A stretch of DNA of 13,044 nucleotides, from NCBI GenBank assembly GCA_036524115.1, contig DATDCY010000193.1, forward strand, positions 1 through 13,044, in the 5' to 3' direction. This document shows, piece after piece, positions 1 to 6,682 of the stretch; position 1 is the stretch's first letter; each line of letters starts with the position of its first letter. A model generated the notes under the pieces. The model was not told where the DNA came from, made no database searches, and was given only the letters and a program-made list of their open reading frames with translations. Source of the stretch: a bacterium (GTDB lineage: Bacteria > JAUVQV01 > DATDCY01). The position numbers and the translations under genes are program-made.

Positions 1-72
1 CCACATGCGTCCGCCCGTCACCGCCCCGTCCCCGCTCAAGCCCAGGCCGACTTGCTGATCGCATTCATGATC

Positions 73-226
73 GGCAGGCTGCCGAGAAGGGTCCAGATGC
101 AAGGCGCCCGACGATCCGGCGAGTGAGGCGGGCTGGTGCCCGCCGCAGGGAGGATTTCGCCCACTCGACGGGCTCGCGGGCGCAAGGTGCGCACCGCCGC
201 AGATGGGCCCTTCTCGGCGGCCTGCC
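73..226 (+). repeat. Large imperfect palindrome A (structured RNA or dispersed palindromic repeat)
   Basis: No protein gene is supported in 1-484; this is the first of two structured modules there. Bases 73-100 pair with 199-226 in one register. There are 23 consecutive pairs (73-95 with 204-226), of which only 80/219 and 92/207 are wobbles. A tandem G.A/A.G step follows (96/203, 97/202), then three more pairs (98-100 with 199-201). Inside, 104-110 pairs perfectly with 177-183. In the same register 116-125 pairs with 162-171, apart from a mismatch at 119/168. A 6-bp hairpin with a 4-nt loop lies at 128-143. Both wobbles in the main helix are G.U when read on the + strand and would be A.C on the other strand, so a + strand transcript is the better RNA reading. 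It could instead be a dispersed palindromic repeat; the flanking motifs GTCCAGATGCAAGGCGC and CGCCGCAGATGGGCCC look like repeat families I vaguely recall from deltaproteobacteria, unverified. The pairing is directly visible; the function is unknown. Confidence 0.7.
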
Positions 227-228
227 CA

Positions 229-394
229 GGGCCACGGCCCGGGGGCGCCTGTGAACGGTCATAATGCGCCGGCCGCATGCTGTGTTCGCTGAGTGTGGCC
301 GGCGCATTGACAGTCGAGCAGCTGATGAGTGCTCTCGCGGACTGAGGGGCGCAGGGCGAGACGGAAGTGAACAGGCGCCCCCGGGCCGTGGCCC
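229..394 (+). repeat. Inverted-repeat module B with perfect 24-bp arms and internal hairpins
   Basis: Bases 229-252 are the exact reverse complement of 371-394 (24 of 24). The helix continues through a tandem G.A/A.G step (253/370, 254/369) and two more pairs (255/368, 256/367). Enclosed are two further elements. One is a long hairpin in which 263-274 pairs perfectly with 297-308, prolonged by 275-278 with 293-296 including wobbles. The other is a hairpin in which 311-315 pairs with 340-344 and 316-320 with 330-334. Module B starts two bases after module A ends. It may be the second domain of one structured RNA of about 322 nt, or a MITE-like element with 24-bp terminal repeats; I see no target-site duplication. 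The rest of the gap, 395-441, shows nothing clear. Confidence 0.7.
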
Positions 395-441
395 GACACG
401 GTTCATGCGAGAGGCGCAAGGCAGCCGGCCGCGCCCTTTCG

Positions 442-450
442 TGCTAGAAT
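442..450 (+). promoter_or_regulatory. Extended -10 promoter of glgP
   Basis: The sequence TGCTAGAAT fits an extended -10 (TGn followed by TAGAAT, 5 of 6 to consensus). No convincing -35 lies 16-18 bp upstream, as expected when an extended -10 compensates. Transcription would start near 457, giving a leader of about 28 nt. A Shine-Dalgarno GGAGG at 475-479 sits 5 nt before the ATG at 485. The promoter lies downstream of palindromic module B, so that module would not be in this transcript. Confidence 0.55.
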
Positions 451-484
451 CACCGCACATTTCATCTCAGATTCGGAGGCACTG

Positions 485-2200
485 ATGATCCGCAGGGAAT
501 CCGACCGGTCGATCGCCTATTTCACCATGGAGATCGGCCTGCGCAACGACATCCCGACCTTCAGCGGCGGCCTCGGCGTGCTCGCCGGCGACACCATCAA
601 GTCCGCGGCGGACCTGGCGCTGCCGGTCGTCGTCGCCACGCTGCTCTCCCGCAAGGGATACTTCCGCCAGGAGATCGACGCCGAGGGGCGCCAGCACGAG
701 CACCCCGTCACCTGGGACCCCGCCGCCGTGATGAAGCTGCAGAGCCCGCGCGTGCGCATCCAGATCGAGGGGCGCCCCGTCGCCATCCAGGCCTGGCGCT
801 ACGACGTCGCGAGCCTGGGCACGCCCGGCGTCGTCGTCCCGGTCTACTTCCTCGACACGGACGTCGCCGGCAACGACCCGCGCGACCGCGAGATCACCGA
901 CGCGCTCTACAGCGGGGACGCGCGCCACCGCCTCAAGCAGGAGTCGGTCCTCGGGATCGGGGGCGTGCGCATGCTCGAGGCCCTGGGCTACACCCGCCTG
1001 CGCAAGTACCACATGAACGAGGGGCACGCGAGCCTGCTCACGCTCGAGCTGCTGCGCCGCTCGCGCCGCAGCATCGAGGAGGTCTGGGACGAGAGCCTCG
1101 TCTACAACCGCGACGAGGTGCGCCAGCGCTGCGTCTTCACGACGCACACGCCCGTGGACGCCGGCCACGACCGCTTCCCGTGGGAGCTGGTGCGCGAGGT
1201 GCTCGAGGAGATCGTCCCGCTGCGGATGCTGCGCGATCTCGGCGGCGAGGACGAGCTGAACATGACGCGCCTGGCGCTGAACCTCTCGAACTACGTCAAC
1301 GGCGTCGCCAAGAAGCACGGCGCGGTCTCGCAGGGGATGTTCCCGGGGTACGAGATCCACGCGATCACCAACGGCGTGCATTCCTACACCTGGACGTGCG
1401 AGGAGTTCAAGGCGCTCTACAACCGCTACCTCCCCGGGTGGGCCAACGAGCCGGAGCTGTTCGTGCGCGTCGGCGCCATTCCCGACGACCAGCTCTGGGA
1501 GGCGCACCAGGAGGCCAAGCGCCGGCTGCTCGACATCGTCGCCGAGCGCAGCGGCCGGCGCCTCTCGCCGGACATCCTGACGATCGGCTTCGCGCGCCGC
1601 GCGACCGCCTACAAGCGCGCCGACCTGCTCTTCTCGGACCTCGAGCGGCTGCGGCGGATCGCGCGGGGGCGCCTGCAGGTGATCTACGGCGGCAAGGCGC
1701 ATCCGCACGACGAGGCGGGCAAGCGGCTGATCGAGAGCATCCACCGCTTCGCGCGCGAGCTGGGCGAGGAGATCCCGGTGGTCTACGTCGAGAACTACGA
1801 CATGGACCTGGCGCTGCGCATGGTCTCGGGCGTCGATGTCTGGCTGAACACGCCGCTGCGGCCGCGCGAGGCGTCGGGCACTTCCGGGATGAAGGCGGCG
1901 CACAACGGCGTGCTGAACTTCTCCGTTCTCGACGGCTGGTGGATCGAGGGGCACATCGAGTGCTTCACGGGCTGGTCGATAGGGCCGGAGCCGACGGAGA
2001 TCAGCTGCCTCGTCGAGAACGACGGCTGCCAGGACGCGGACAGCCTCTACGAGAAGCTCGAGGACTACGTGATCCCGCTGTACTACCGCGAGCGCCACAC
2101 GTGGGTGCGGATGATGCAGAACGCGATCGGCAAGAACGCGTACTTCTTCAACACGCACAGAATGATGCGCCGCTACGTCACGGAAGCCTACATCAGGTAG
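485..2200 (+). CDS. glgP: Alpha-glucan (glycogen/maltodextrin) phosphorylase, short form, GT35
   Basis: This is a PLP-dependent cytosolic enzyme that phosphorolyses alpha-1,4-glucans to glucose-1-phosphate, feeding stored or scavenged glucan into glycolysis. The 571-residue product shows the phosphorylase core: SGGLGVLAGD near the N terminus, NEGH at 178-181, a TTHTP block around H221, ITNGVH, and a phosphate/PLP-site segment RRATAYKRADLL with K377. The PLP lysine is K470 within EASGTSGMKAAHNG. It is much shorter than the roughly 800-residue E. coli enzymes, but this matches the compact bacterial/archaeal alpha-glucan phosphorylase subfamily rather than a truncation. The ATG at 485 is chosen for GGAGG 5 nt upstream and the conserved SIAYFTMEIGL just after it. 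proC starts 14 bp downstream, so the two are probably cotranscribed. Oligomer length preference cannot be told from sequence. Confidence 0.93.
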   Translation: MIRRESDRSIAYFTMEIGLRNDIPTFSGGLGVLAGDTIKSAADLALPVVVATLLSRKGYFRQEIDAEGRQHEHPVTWDPAAVMKLQSPRVRIQIEGRPVAIQAWRYDVASLGTPGVVVPVYFLDTDVAGNDPRDREITDALYSGDARHRLKQESVLGIGGVRMLEALGYTRLRKYHMNEGHASLLTLELLRRSRRSIEEVWDESLVYNRDEVRQRCVFTTHTPVDAGHDRFPWELVREVLEEIVPLRMLRDLGGEDELNMTRLALNLSNYVNGVAKKHGAVSQGMFPGYEIHAITNGVHSYTWTCEEFKALYNRYLPGWANEPELFVRVGAIPDDQLWEAHQEAKRRLLDIVAERSGRRLSPDILTIGFARRATAYKRADLLFSDLERLRRIARGRLQVIYGGKAHPHDEAGKRLIESIHRFARELGEEIPVVYVENYDMDLALRMVSGVDVWLNTPLRPREASGTSGMKAAHNGVLNFSVLDGWWIEGHIECFTGWSIGPEPTEISCLVENDGCQDADSLYEKLEDYVIPLYYRERHTWVRMMQNAIGKNAYFFNTHRMMRRYVTEAYIR

Positions 2201-2214
2201 GGGAGGGCAATGCG

Positions 2215-3015
2215 ATGGCAGCCATGGGGTTCATCGGGGCGGGGAACATGGGCGAGGCCCTCATCCGGGGGCTCATCGGCGGGCGGGTCGTCCGTCCGGC
2301 CGACCTCTGGGTGAGCGAGCCGGACGCGGCGCGCCGGGCGCGCCTGGTCAAGGGCTACCGCGTGCGCGCCGCCGCCGGCAACGCCGACCTCGCGCGCCGC
2401 TGCGGCGTGATCGTCCTGGCGGTCAAGCCGCAGCTGGTGCCGGCCGTGCTCGCGGAGATCGCGCCGTTCGTCGGCCGCGGCAAGCTCGTGGTCTCGATCG
2501 CGGCGGGCGTCACCCTGGCGACGCTCGAGAAGGCGCTCAAGGCGCGGCTGGTGCGGACGATGCCCAACACGCCGGCGCTCGTCGGCGAGGGCGCGACGGC
2601 CATCGCCTGGGGGCGCGGCGCTTCGGCCGCGGACAAGAAGCTCGTGCGGAAGCTCTTCGGGGCGGTCGGCACGACGGTCGAAGTCGGCGAGGGGCTGATG
2701 GACGCCGTGACCGGCCTCTCGGGCAGCGGCCCGGCCTTCGTCTTCACGGTGATCCAGGCGCTCGCCGACGGTGGGGTGCAGGCCGGGCTGCCGCGGGCGA
2801 TCGCCCGCGAGCTGGCCGCGCAGACGGTGCTCGGTGCGGCCCAGATGGTTCTGGCGACCGGCCAGCACCCGCACCAGCTGCGCGACCAGGTCGCGTCGCC
2901 GGGCGGGACGACGATCCGCGGCATCGCGGAGCTGGAAGAGCGCGGCGTCCCCGGCGCGTTCATGGCGGCCGTGCGCGCGGCGGCGGCCCGCTCGAAGGAA
3001 TTGTCGGGACAATAA
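2215..3015 (+). CDS. proC: Pyrroline-5-carboxylate reductase
   Basis: It catalyses the last step of proline synthesis, NAD(P)H-dependent reduction of 1-pyrroline-5-carboxylate to L-proline in the cytoplasm. The 266-residue protein begins with a Rossmann dinucleotide site (GFIGAGNMGEALIRGL), has the middle VRTMPNTPALVGEG block, and ends with the family dimerisation/substrate region containing SGSGPAFVF and VASPGGTTIRGI. This is the full family length. The ATG at 2215 follows a GGGGAGGG ribosome binding site with about 7 nt spacing. The same frame stays open far upstream inside glgP, but those codons are only the shadow of that gene. proC lies 14 bp after glgP, so shared transcription is likely. 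In many bacteria proC sits in a yggS-proC-yggT-yggU cluster; here yggU follows directly, with a palindrome where yggT might have been. Confidence 0.96.
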   Translation: MAAMGFIGAGNMGEALIRGLIGGRVVRPADLWVSEPDAARRARLVKGYRVRAAAGNADLARRCGVIVLAVKPQLVPAVLAEIAPFVGRGKLVVSIAAGVTLATLEKALKARLVRTMPNTPALVGEGATAIAWGRGASAADKKLVRKLFGAVGTTVEVGEGLMDAVTGLSGSGPAFVFTVIQALADGGVQAGLPRAIARELAAQTVLGAAQMVLATGQHPHQLRDQVASPGGTTIRGIAELEERGVPGAFMAAVRAAAARSKELSGQ

Positions 3016-3021
3016 CGGGAA

Positions 3022-3077
3022 AGAAAGGGGACAGTCCCCATTTACGCTTCCTCGTAAATGGGGACTGTCCCCTTTTT
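3022..3077 (+). repeat. Near-perfect 25-bp hairpin with nested GGGGACAGTCCCC palindromes
   Basis: Bases 3024-3046 are the exact reverse complement of 3053-3075 (23 of 23), around a 6-nt loop (CTTCCT). One wobble (3023/3076) and one A-T pair (3022/3077) extend the stem to 25. Each arm contains its own near-palindrome, GGGGACAGTCCCC, so the element can fold as one long stem or two short ones. The right arm ends in TTTTT, so it could also work as an intrinsic terminator after proC. The form (short AT-rich ends, GGGGACAGTCCCC core) resembles dispersed palindromes often found near IS200-like REP-associated transposases; that comparison is from memory. No transposase is present here. It begins 6 bp after the proC stop and ends 9 bp before the yggU start. 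Confidence 0.85.
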
Positions 3078-3086
3078 CGGGGCGCG

Positions 3087-3404
3087 ATGGGTGACCTGAG
3101 AATTTCGGCTGTCCCCGGCGGCATCCTCCTCGACGTGCACCTGCGCCCGCGCGCCTCGCGCGCCGGCGTCGGCGGCGTGCGCGACGGCGCCCTCGAGCTG
3201 CGCGTCTGCGCCCCGCCCGTCGAGGGCGAGGCCAACGCGGCGGCGCGCGAGCTGCTCGCCGATCTCCTCGGCGTCTCCCGCTCGCGGGTTGTCCTGCACG
3301 GCGGCGAGAAGTCCCGCCGCAAGGTCTTCCGAGTCGACGGCCTCGACCCGGCCGAGGCGTTGCGGCGGCTGGCGGCGGCGGGCGCCGATCTAGGGGGAGG
3401 CTGA
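3087..3404 (+). CDS. yggU: DUF167 / YggU family protein (UPF0235)
   Basis: A 105-residue protein of the DUF167 (UPF0235, YggU) family; its molecular role is not established. The family signature is clear: LRPRASRAGVGGV near residues 20-35, then ELRVCAPPVEGEANAAARELLADLLGV, and a final block with VLHGGEKSRRKVFRVDG. This gives full family length. The ATG at 3087 is only 9 bp from the end of the long hairpin, and the only candidate ribosome binding site is a weak CGGGG at 3079-3083. The hairpin may therefore have displaced the native leader or reduced expression. Its genomic link to proC is a conserved neighbourhood in many bacteria. The last 15 bases overlap the 3' end of the converging glycosyltransferase gene. 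Confidence 0.9.
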   Translation: MGDLRISAVPGGILLDVHLRPRASRAGVGGVRDGALELRVCAPPVEGEANAAARELLADLLGVSRSRVVLHGGEKSRRKVFRVDGLDPAEALRRLAAAGADLGGG

Positions 3405-5051
3405 GGCCCCGGTCCCGGCCAGGCGGCGCGACACCTCCTGCAGCAGCGCCCCGATCTCCCGGTCCGCCGGGTACCGCGCCGCCCCTTCGCGCAGCAGCGC
3501 CTCCGAGCGCCGCAGCTCCCCGCGCCCGGCGTAGATGCCGCCGAGCCTGGCGTACAGCCGCGGCACCGCGGGCAGGTCCCCGGGGCGCACGCGCAGCGCC
3601 TTCTCGTACTCGGCGAACGCGCGCTCGAACTCGCCCCGGTCCCAGTACCGGTTGCCCTGGTTGCTGTAGTCGATGAAGAAGCTGACCTCGTCCAGCGGCG
3701 GCACCGGCGCGTACACGAACCACCCGAGCGCCGCCGCGAGCGCGCCGAGCGCGGCCAGGGCGCCAGTGCGGCGCCGGCGCGCCCACTCGACCGCGCGCGC
3801 CAGCGCCAGGGCGCCCAGCAGCGACAGCGGCACGATCAGCGGCAGCCGGTAGCGGCCGTAGACCAGGATAGCGCTCGTCCCGGCCGTGAACAGGGCCGTG
3901 AAGGCGACCGGGAACGCCAGCGCCCGGCTCCCCGCCGCGAGCGCGAGGCCCGTCAGTCCCAGCGCGGAGACGAGGCCGAAGCCCCAGGGGAGCAGTCGCA
4001 GCGGCCGGTGGCGCTCCTCGTAGAACTCGAACGTCCGCGTGTCGGTGATCTCGGCCGCGCCGACCGTCCAGCGGAAGCGGCGCCAGAAGCGCCTCGCCGC
4101 CAGCGCGGGCTGCGCGGCGATGTCCCGGAGGCCCTCGCGGAGCCAGAACGCCGACACCTCCGACGGCCTGAGGCGGCGGCCCGTCCGGCGCTCGGCCTCC
4201 GCCGCGAAGCCGCGCTCCTCGCTCACCGCGTTGGAGACAGCGAACGGCGGCACCGTGTACGCGCCCGTGAGGTTGCCCTCGCCGTTGCCCATGTAGAACG
4301 TGTTCCCGCCAGTGGAGCACACGAGCAGGAAGCTGCGGTCCTGGAGCCAGTTGTGCGCGGTCGCGGGCGCCAGCGCGAGCGCGAACCCGAGGGTGAAGAA
4401 CGCCGCCGAGCGCGCCGCCGGCCGTCCCGCCCCGCGGGCGTTGACGGCGAGGTGGGCCCAGACGGCCGGCGCGGCGACGAGCAGCAGCGTGTGCGCGAGC
4501 GAGGCGGCGCCTCCGGAGAGCCCCGCGAGCAGCCAGCGTCCCGGCGTCCCGCGCTCGCTGGCGCGTCCCACCTGGTGGAAAGTCAGCGCCGTCAGGAAGA
4601 GGACGAGGGAGGTCTTCTCCGCGAACAGCTCGTAGGAGACAGGCGCGGCGCAGAACCCGACCAGCGCCGCCGCCGCGACGGCGGCGCCCCGGCCGACCCA
4701 CCGCCGCGCCGCCAGGAACACGAGGGCGACGGTCCCCACCCCCAGCAGGACGTTGAGGGACCGCGCGAGCGCGAGCCCGTCGCCGGCGATGCGGTAGAGA
4801 AGCGCCAGGACGTAGGCGTACAGCGGCGTCGTGAAGAACGAGGCGCCGCGCGCCCAGTGGCCCTGGGCGATCGCCGTCGCCCACGCGTGGTAGTAGGCCT
4901 CGTCCCCCTGGCGGAACTGCACGTAGGGGTCGCCGGAGCCGGCGACGAACGCGCCCAGCCGCACCGCCGCGGCCGCGACGACGACCGCCGCCGCCAGCGT
5001 CCCGGGGGAGGCCGTCGGCCAGGGGCGCGCGCTCGGCGGCGATGGCTCCAT
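3390..5051 (-). CDS. GT39-like (GT-C) membrane glycosyltransferase with C-terminal TPR tail
   Basis: The predicted product is a 553-residue polytopic inner-membrane protein. An N-terminal membrane helix (about residues 17-37) is followed by an extracytoplasmic loop with an acidic pair (D50-E51 in GDEAYYHAW), the usual position of the metal/lipid-sugar site in GT-C enzymes. Several more hydrophobic helices follow, up to about residue 455. From about 463 the chain becomes soluble with two TPR-like units (GEFERAFAEYEKALRVRPGD, then GELRRSEALLREGAARYP). By family it would transfer a sugar from a polyprenyl-phosphate donor to protein or envelope glycan; acceptor and sugar are unknown. ATG 5051 is preferred because the hydrophobic region follows soon after. 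A TTG at 5090 would add 13 residues but would remove the -10-like box from upstream of the gene. No ribosome binding site is visible. It is divergent from rho and overlaps the yggU end by 15 bp. Confidence 0.8.
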   Translation of the reverse strand: MEPSPPSARPWPTASPGTLAAAVVVAAAAVRLGAFVAGSGDPYVQFRQGDEAYYHAWATAIAQGHWARGASFFTTPLYAYVLALLYRIAGDGLALARSLNVLLGVGTVALVFLAARRWVGRGAAVAAAALVGFCAAPVSYELFAEKTSLVLFLTALTFHQVGRASERGTPGRWLLAGLSGGAASLAHTLLLVAAPAVWAHLAVNARGAGRPAARSAAFFTLGFALALAPATAHNWLQDRSFLLVCSTGGNTFYMGNGEGNLTGAYTVPPFAVSNAVSEERGFAAEAERRTGRRLRPSEVSAFWLREGLRDIAAQPALAARRFWRRFRWTVGAAEITDTRTFEFYEERHRPLRLLPWGFGLVSALGLTGLALAAGSRALAFPVAFTALFTAGTSAILVYGRYRLPLIVPLSLLGALALARAVEWARRRRTGALAALGALAAALGWFVYAPVPPLDEVSFFIDYSNQGNRYWDRGEFERAFAEYEKALRVRPGDLPAVPRLYARLGGIYAGRGELRRSEALLREGAARYPADREIGALLQEVSRRLAGTGASASP

Positions 5052-5061
5052 CACGCCGGCA

Positions 5062-5090
5062 TCGATAGCGCATCGCGGCCGCGGACGCAA
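5062..5090 (-). promoter_or_regulatory. Putative promoter of the membrane glycosyltransferase
   Basis: Read on the - strand, TTGCGT (5090-5085), 17 bp, then TATCGA (5067-5062). The predicted transcription start is only about 4 nt upstream of the ATG at 5051, and there is no Shine-Dalgarno, so translation from a nearly leaderless mRNA is likely if this promoter is real. The match is moderate in a GC-rich background. Confidence 0.4.
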
Positions 5091-5139
5091 GCCTCGCGCG
5101 CGCCGCCGACGCCGCCGGGCGGGTCGCCGAAAAAGTCAC

Positions 5140-5168
5140 TTGACAGGTCCGCGCCGTGCCCGTATACA
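5140..5168 (+). promoter_or_regulatory. Sigma70-type promoter of rho
   Basis: A perfect TTGACA (5140-5145) is followed by exactly 17 bp and TATACA (5163-5168, 5 of 6 to TATAAT). This is one of the two strongest promoter matches in the window. Transcription should start near 5175, giving a leader of about 210 nt before the rho ATG at 5385. Confidence 0.8.
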
Positions 5169-5170
5169 TA

Positions 5171-5384
5171 CCTTCGAACCGACACCACGATCCAGCGGAC
5201 ACAACCCCCGAGGAACACCTGCATGAGGTAAACCCGCAAGACGGCGCGCCACACGGACGGCGCGAAAGGATCACCCCACCAAAGACACCGGCGCCTGGCG
5301 CCGAACAGCCAGAGAGATCACCCGTATTCGCACCACCGGCGCCCTGCCTCCCGCGCGGGACGCGGGGCATCCGAGGAGGAAACC
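5171..5384 (+). promoter_or_regulatory. Long 5' leader of rho, C-rich with hairpins (candidate autoregulatory leader)
   Basis: This is an untranslated stretch of about 210 nt with composition unlike the flanking genes. I count 22 C against 9 G in 5171-5220, and 10 C against 3 G in 5271-5291. Such C-over-G, poorly paired RNA is what Rho binds at rut sites, and rho autoregulates through its leader in E. coli. A hairpin with a 5-bp stem (5289-5293/5299-5303) is centred on CCTGG. A longer stem (5341-5352 with 5357-5368, one mismatch and one wobble) ends about 4 nt before the ribosome binding site GAGGAGG (5373-5379), so it could affect initiation. Rho-mediated feedback is inference. Confidence 0.5.
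5223..5231 (+). other. Two-codon leader minigene Met-Arg-stop (ATG AGG TAA)
   Basis: An ATG is followed by the AGG arginine codon and a TAA stop. It is preceded by GAGGA (5210-5214) with 8 nt spacing, which is normal for initiation. It lies about 48 nt into the predicted rho transcript. Two-codon minigenes with rare arginine codons are known, from phage lambda bar-type studies, to cause peptidyl-tRNA drop-off or ribosome stalling. A regulatory role here is a hypothesis; a chance occurrence remains possible. Confidence 0.35.
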
Positions 5385-6634
<1,250 letters not shown>

Positions 6635-6635
<1 letters not shown>

Positions 6636-6661
6636 CCGCGGCGGGGCTTTCCCGCAGCGGC
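6635..6661 (+). terminator. Hairpin immediately after rho (no U-tract)
   Basis: Bases 6635-6645 pair with 6651-6661 (10 of 11, mismatch 6640/6656) around a 5-nt loop, starting at the last base of the rho stop codon. There is no T run after it, so it is not a classical intrinsic terminator. It may stabilise the mRNA 3' end or act with Rho. Confidence 0.45.
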
Positions 6662-6670
6662 GCGCGGGGG

Positions 6671-6676
6671 TAGACT
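6671..6676 (+). promoter_or_regulatory. -10-like box of the nitrilase gene, leaderless arrangement
   Basis: TAGACT (4 of 6 to TATAAT) ends 6 nt before the GTG at 6683, so transcription from it would begin at about the start codon itself. There is no ribosome binding site at normal distance; GGGGG at 6666-6670 is 12 nt away and overlaps the promoter. The -35 region is weak (TTTCCC). Confidence 0.35.
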
Positions 6677-6682
6677 CGCGCC

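Noticed and set aside
73-394. RNase P RNA, tmRNA, group II intron or retron msr/msd as identity of the palindromic modules
   Set aside because: No conserved RNase P core, no tRNA-like ends, no domain V-like hairpin, and no reverse transcriptase nearby.
36-485. Three short open frames over 36-485 on both strands
   Set aside because: They run through the inverted repeats, have no ribosome binding site and no recognisable motif; the pairing explains this DNA better than coding does.
467-2158. A 563-codon frame antisense to glgP
   Set aside because: Shadow of a highly conserved phosphorylase; rich in R, V, A, D and L with no motif.
1180-2214. N-terminal extension of proC into glgP, as one long fused protein
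   Set aside because: The codons before 2215 are an out-of-frame shadow of glgP; proC has its own ribosome binding site and a family-typical N terminus at 2215.
5052-5090. Upstream TTG (5090) as start of the membrane glycosyltransferase
   Set aside because: It would put the only promoter-like sequence inside the gene and adds 13 residues with no family support; ATG 5051 is simpler, though not proven.
2188-5370. A 1060-codon open frame on the - strand through proC, yggU and the glycosyltransferase
   Set aside because: Its translation is arginine/glycine/alanine-rich low complexity and antisense or out of frame to three recognisable genes; GC-rich DNA has few stops in such frames.
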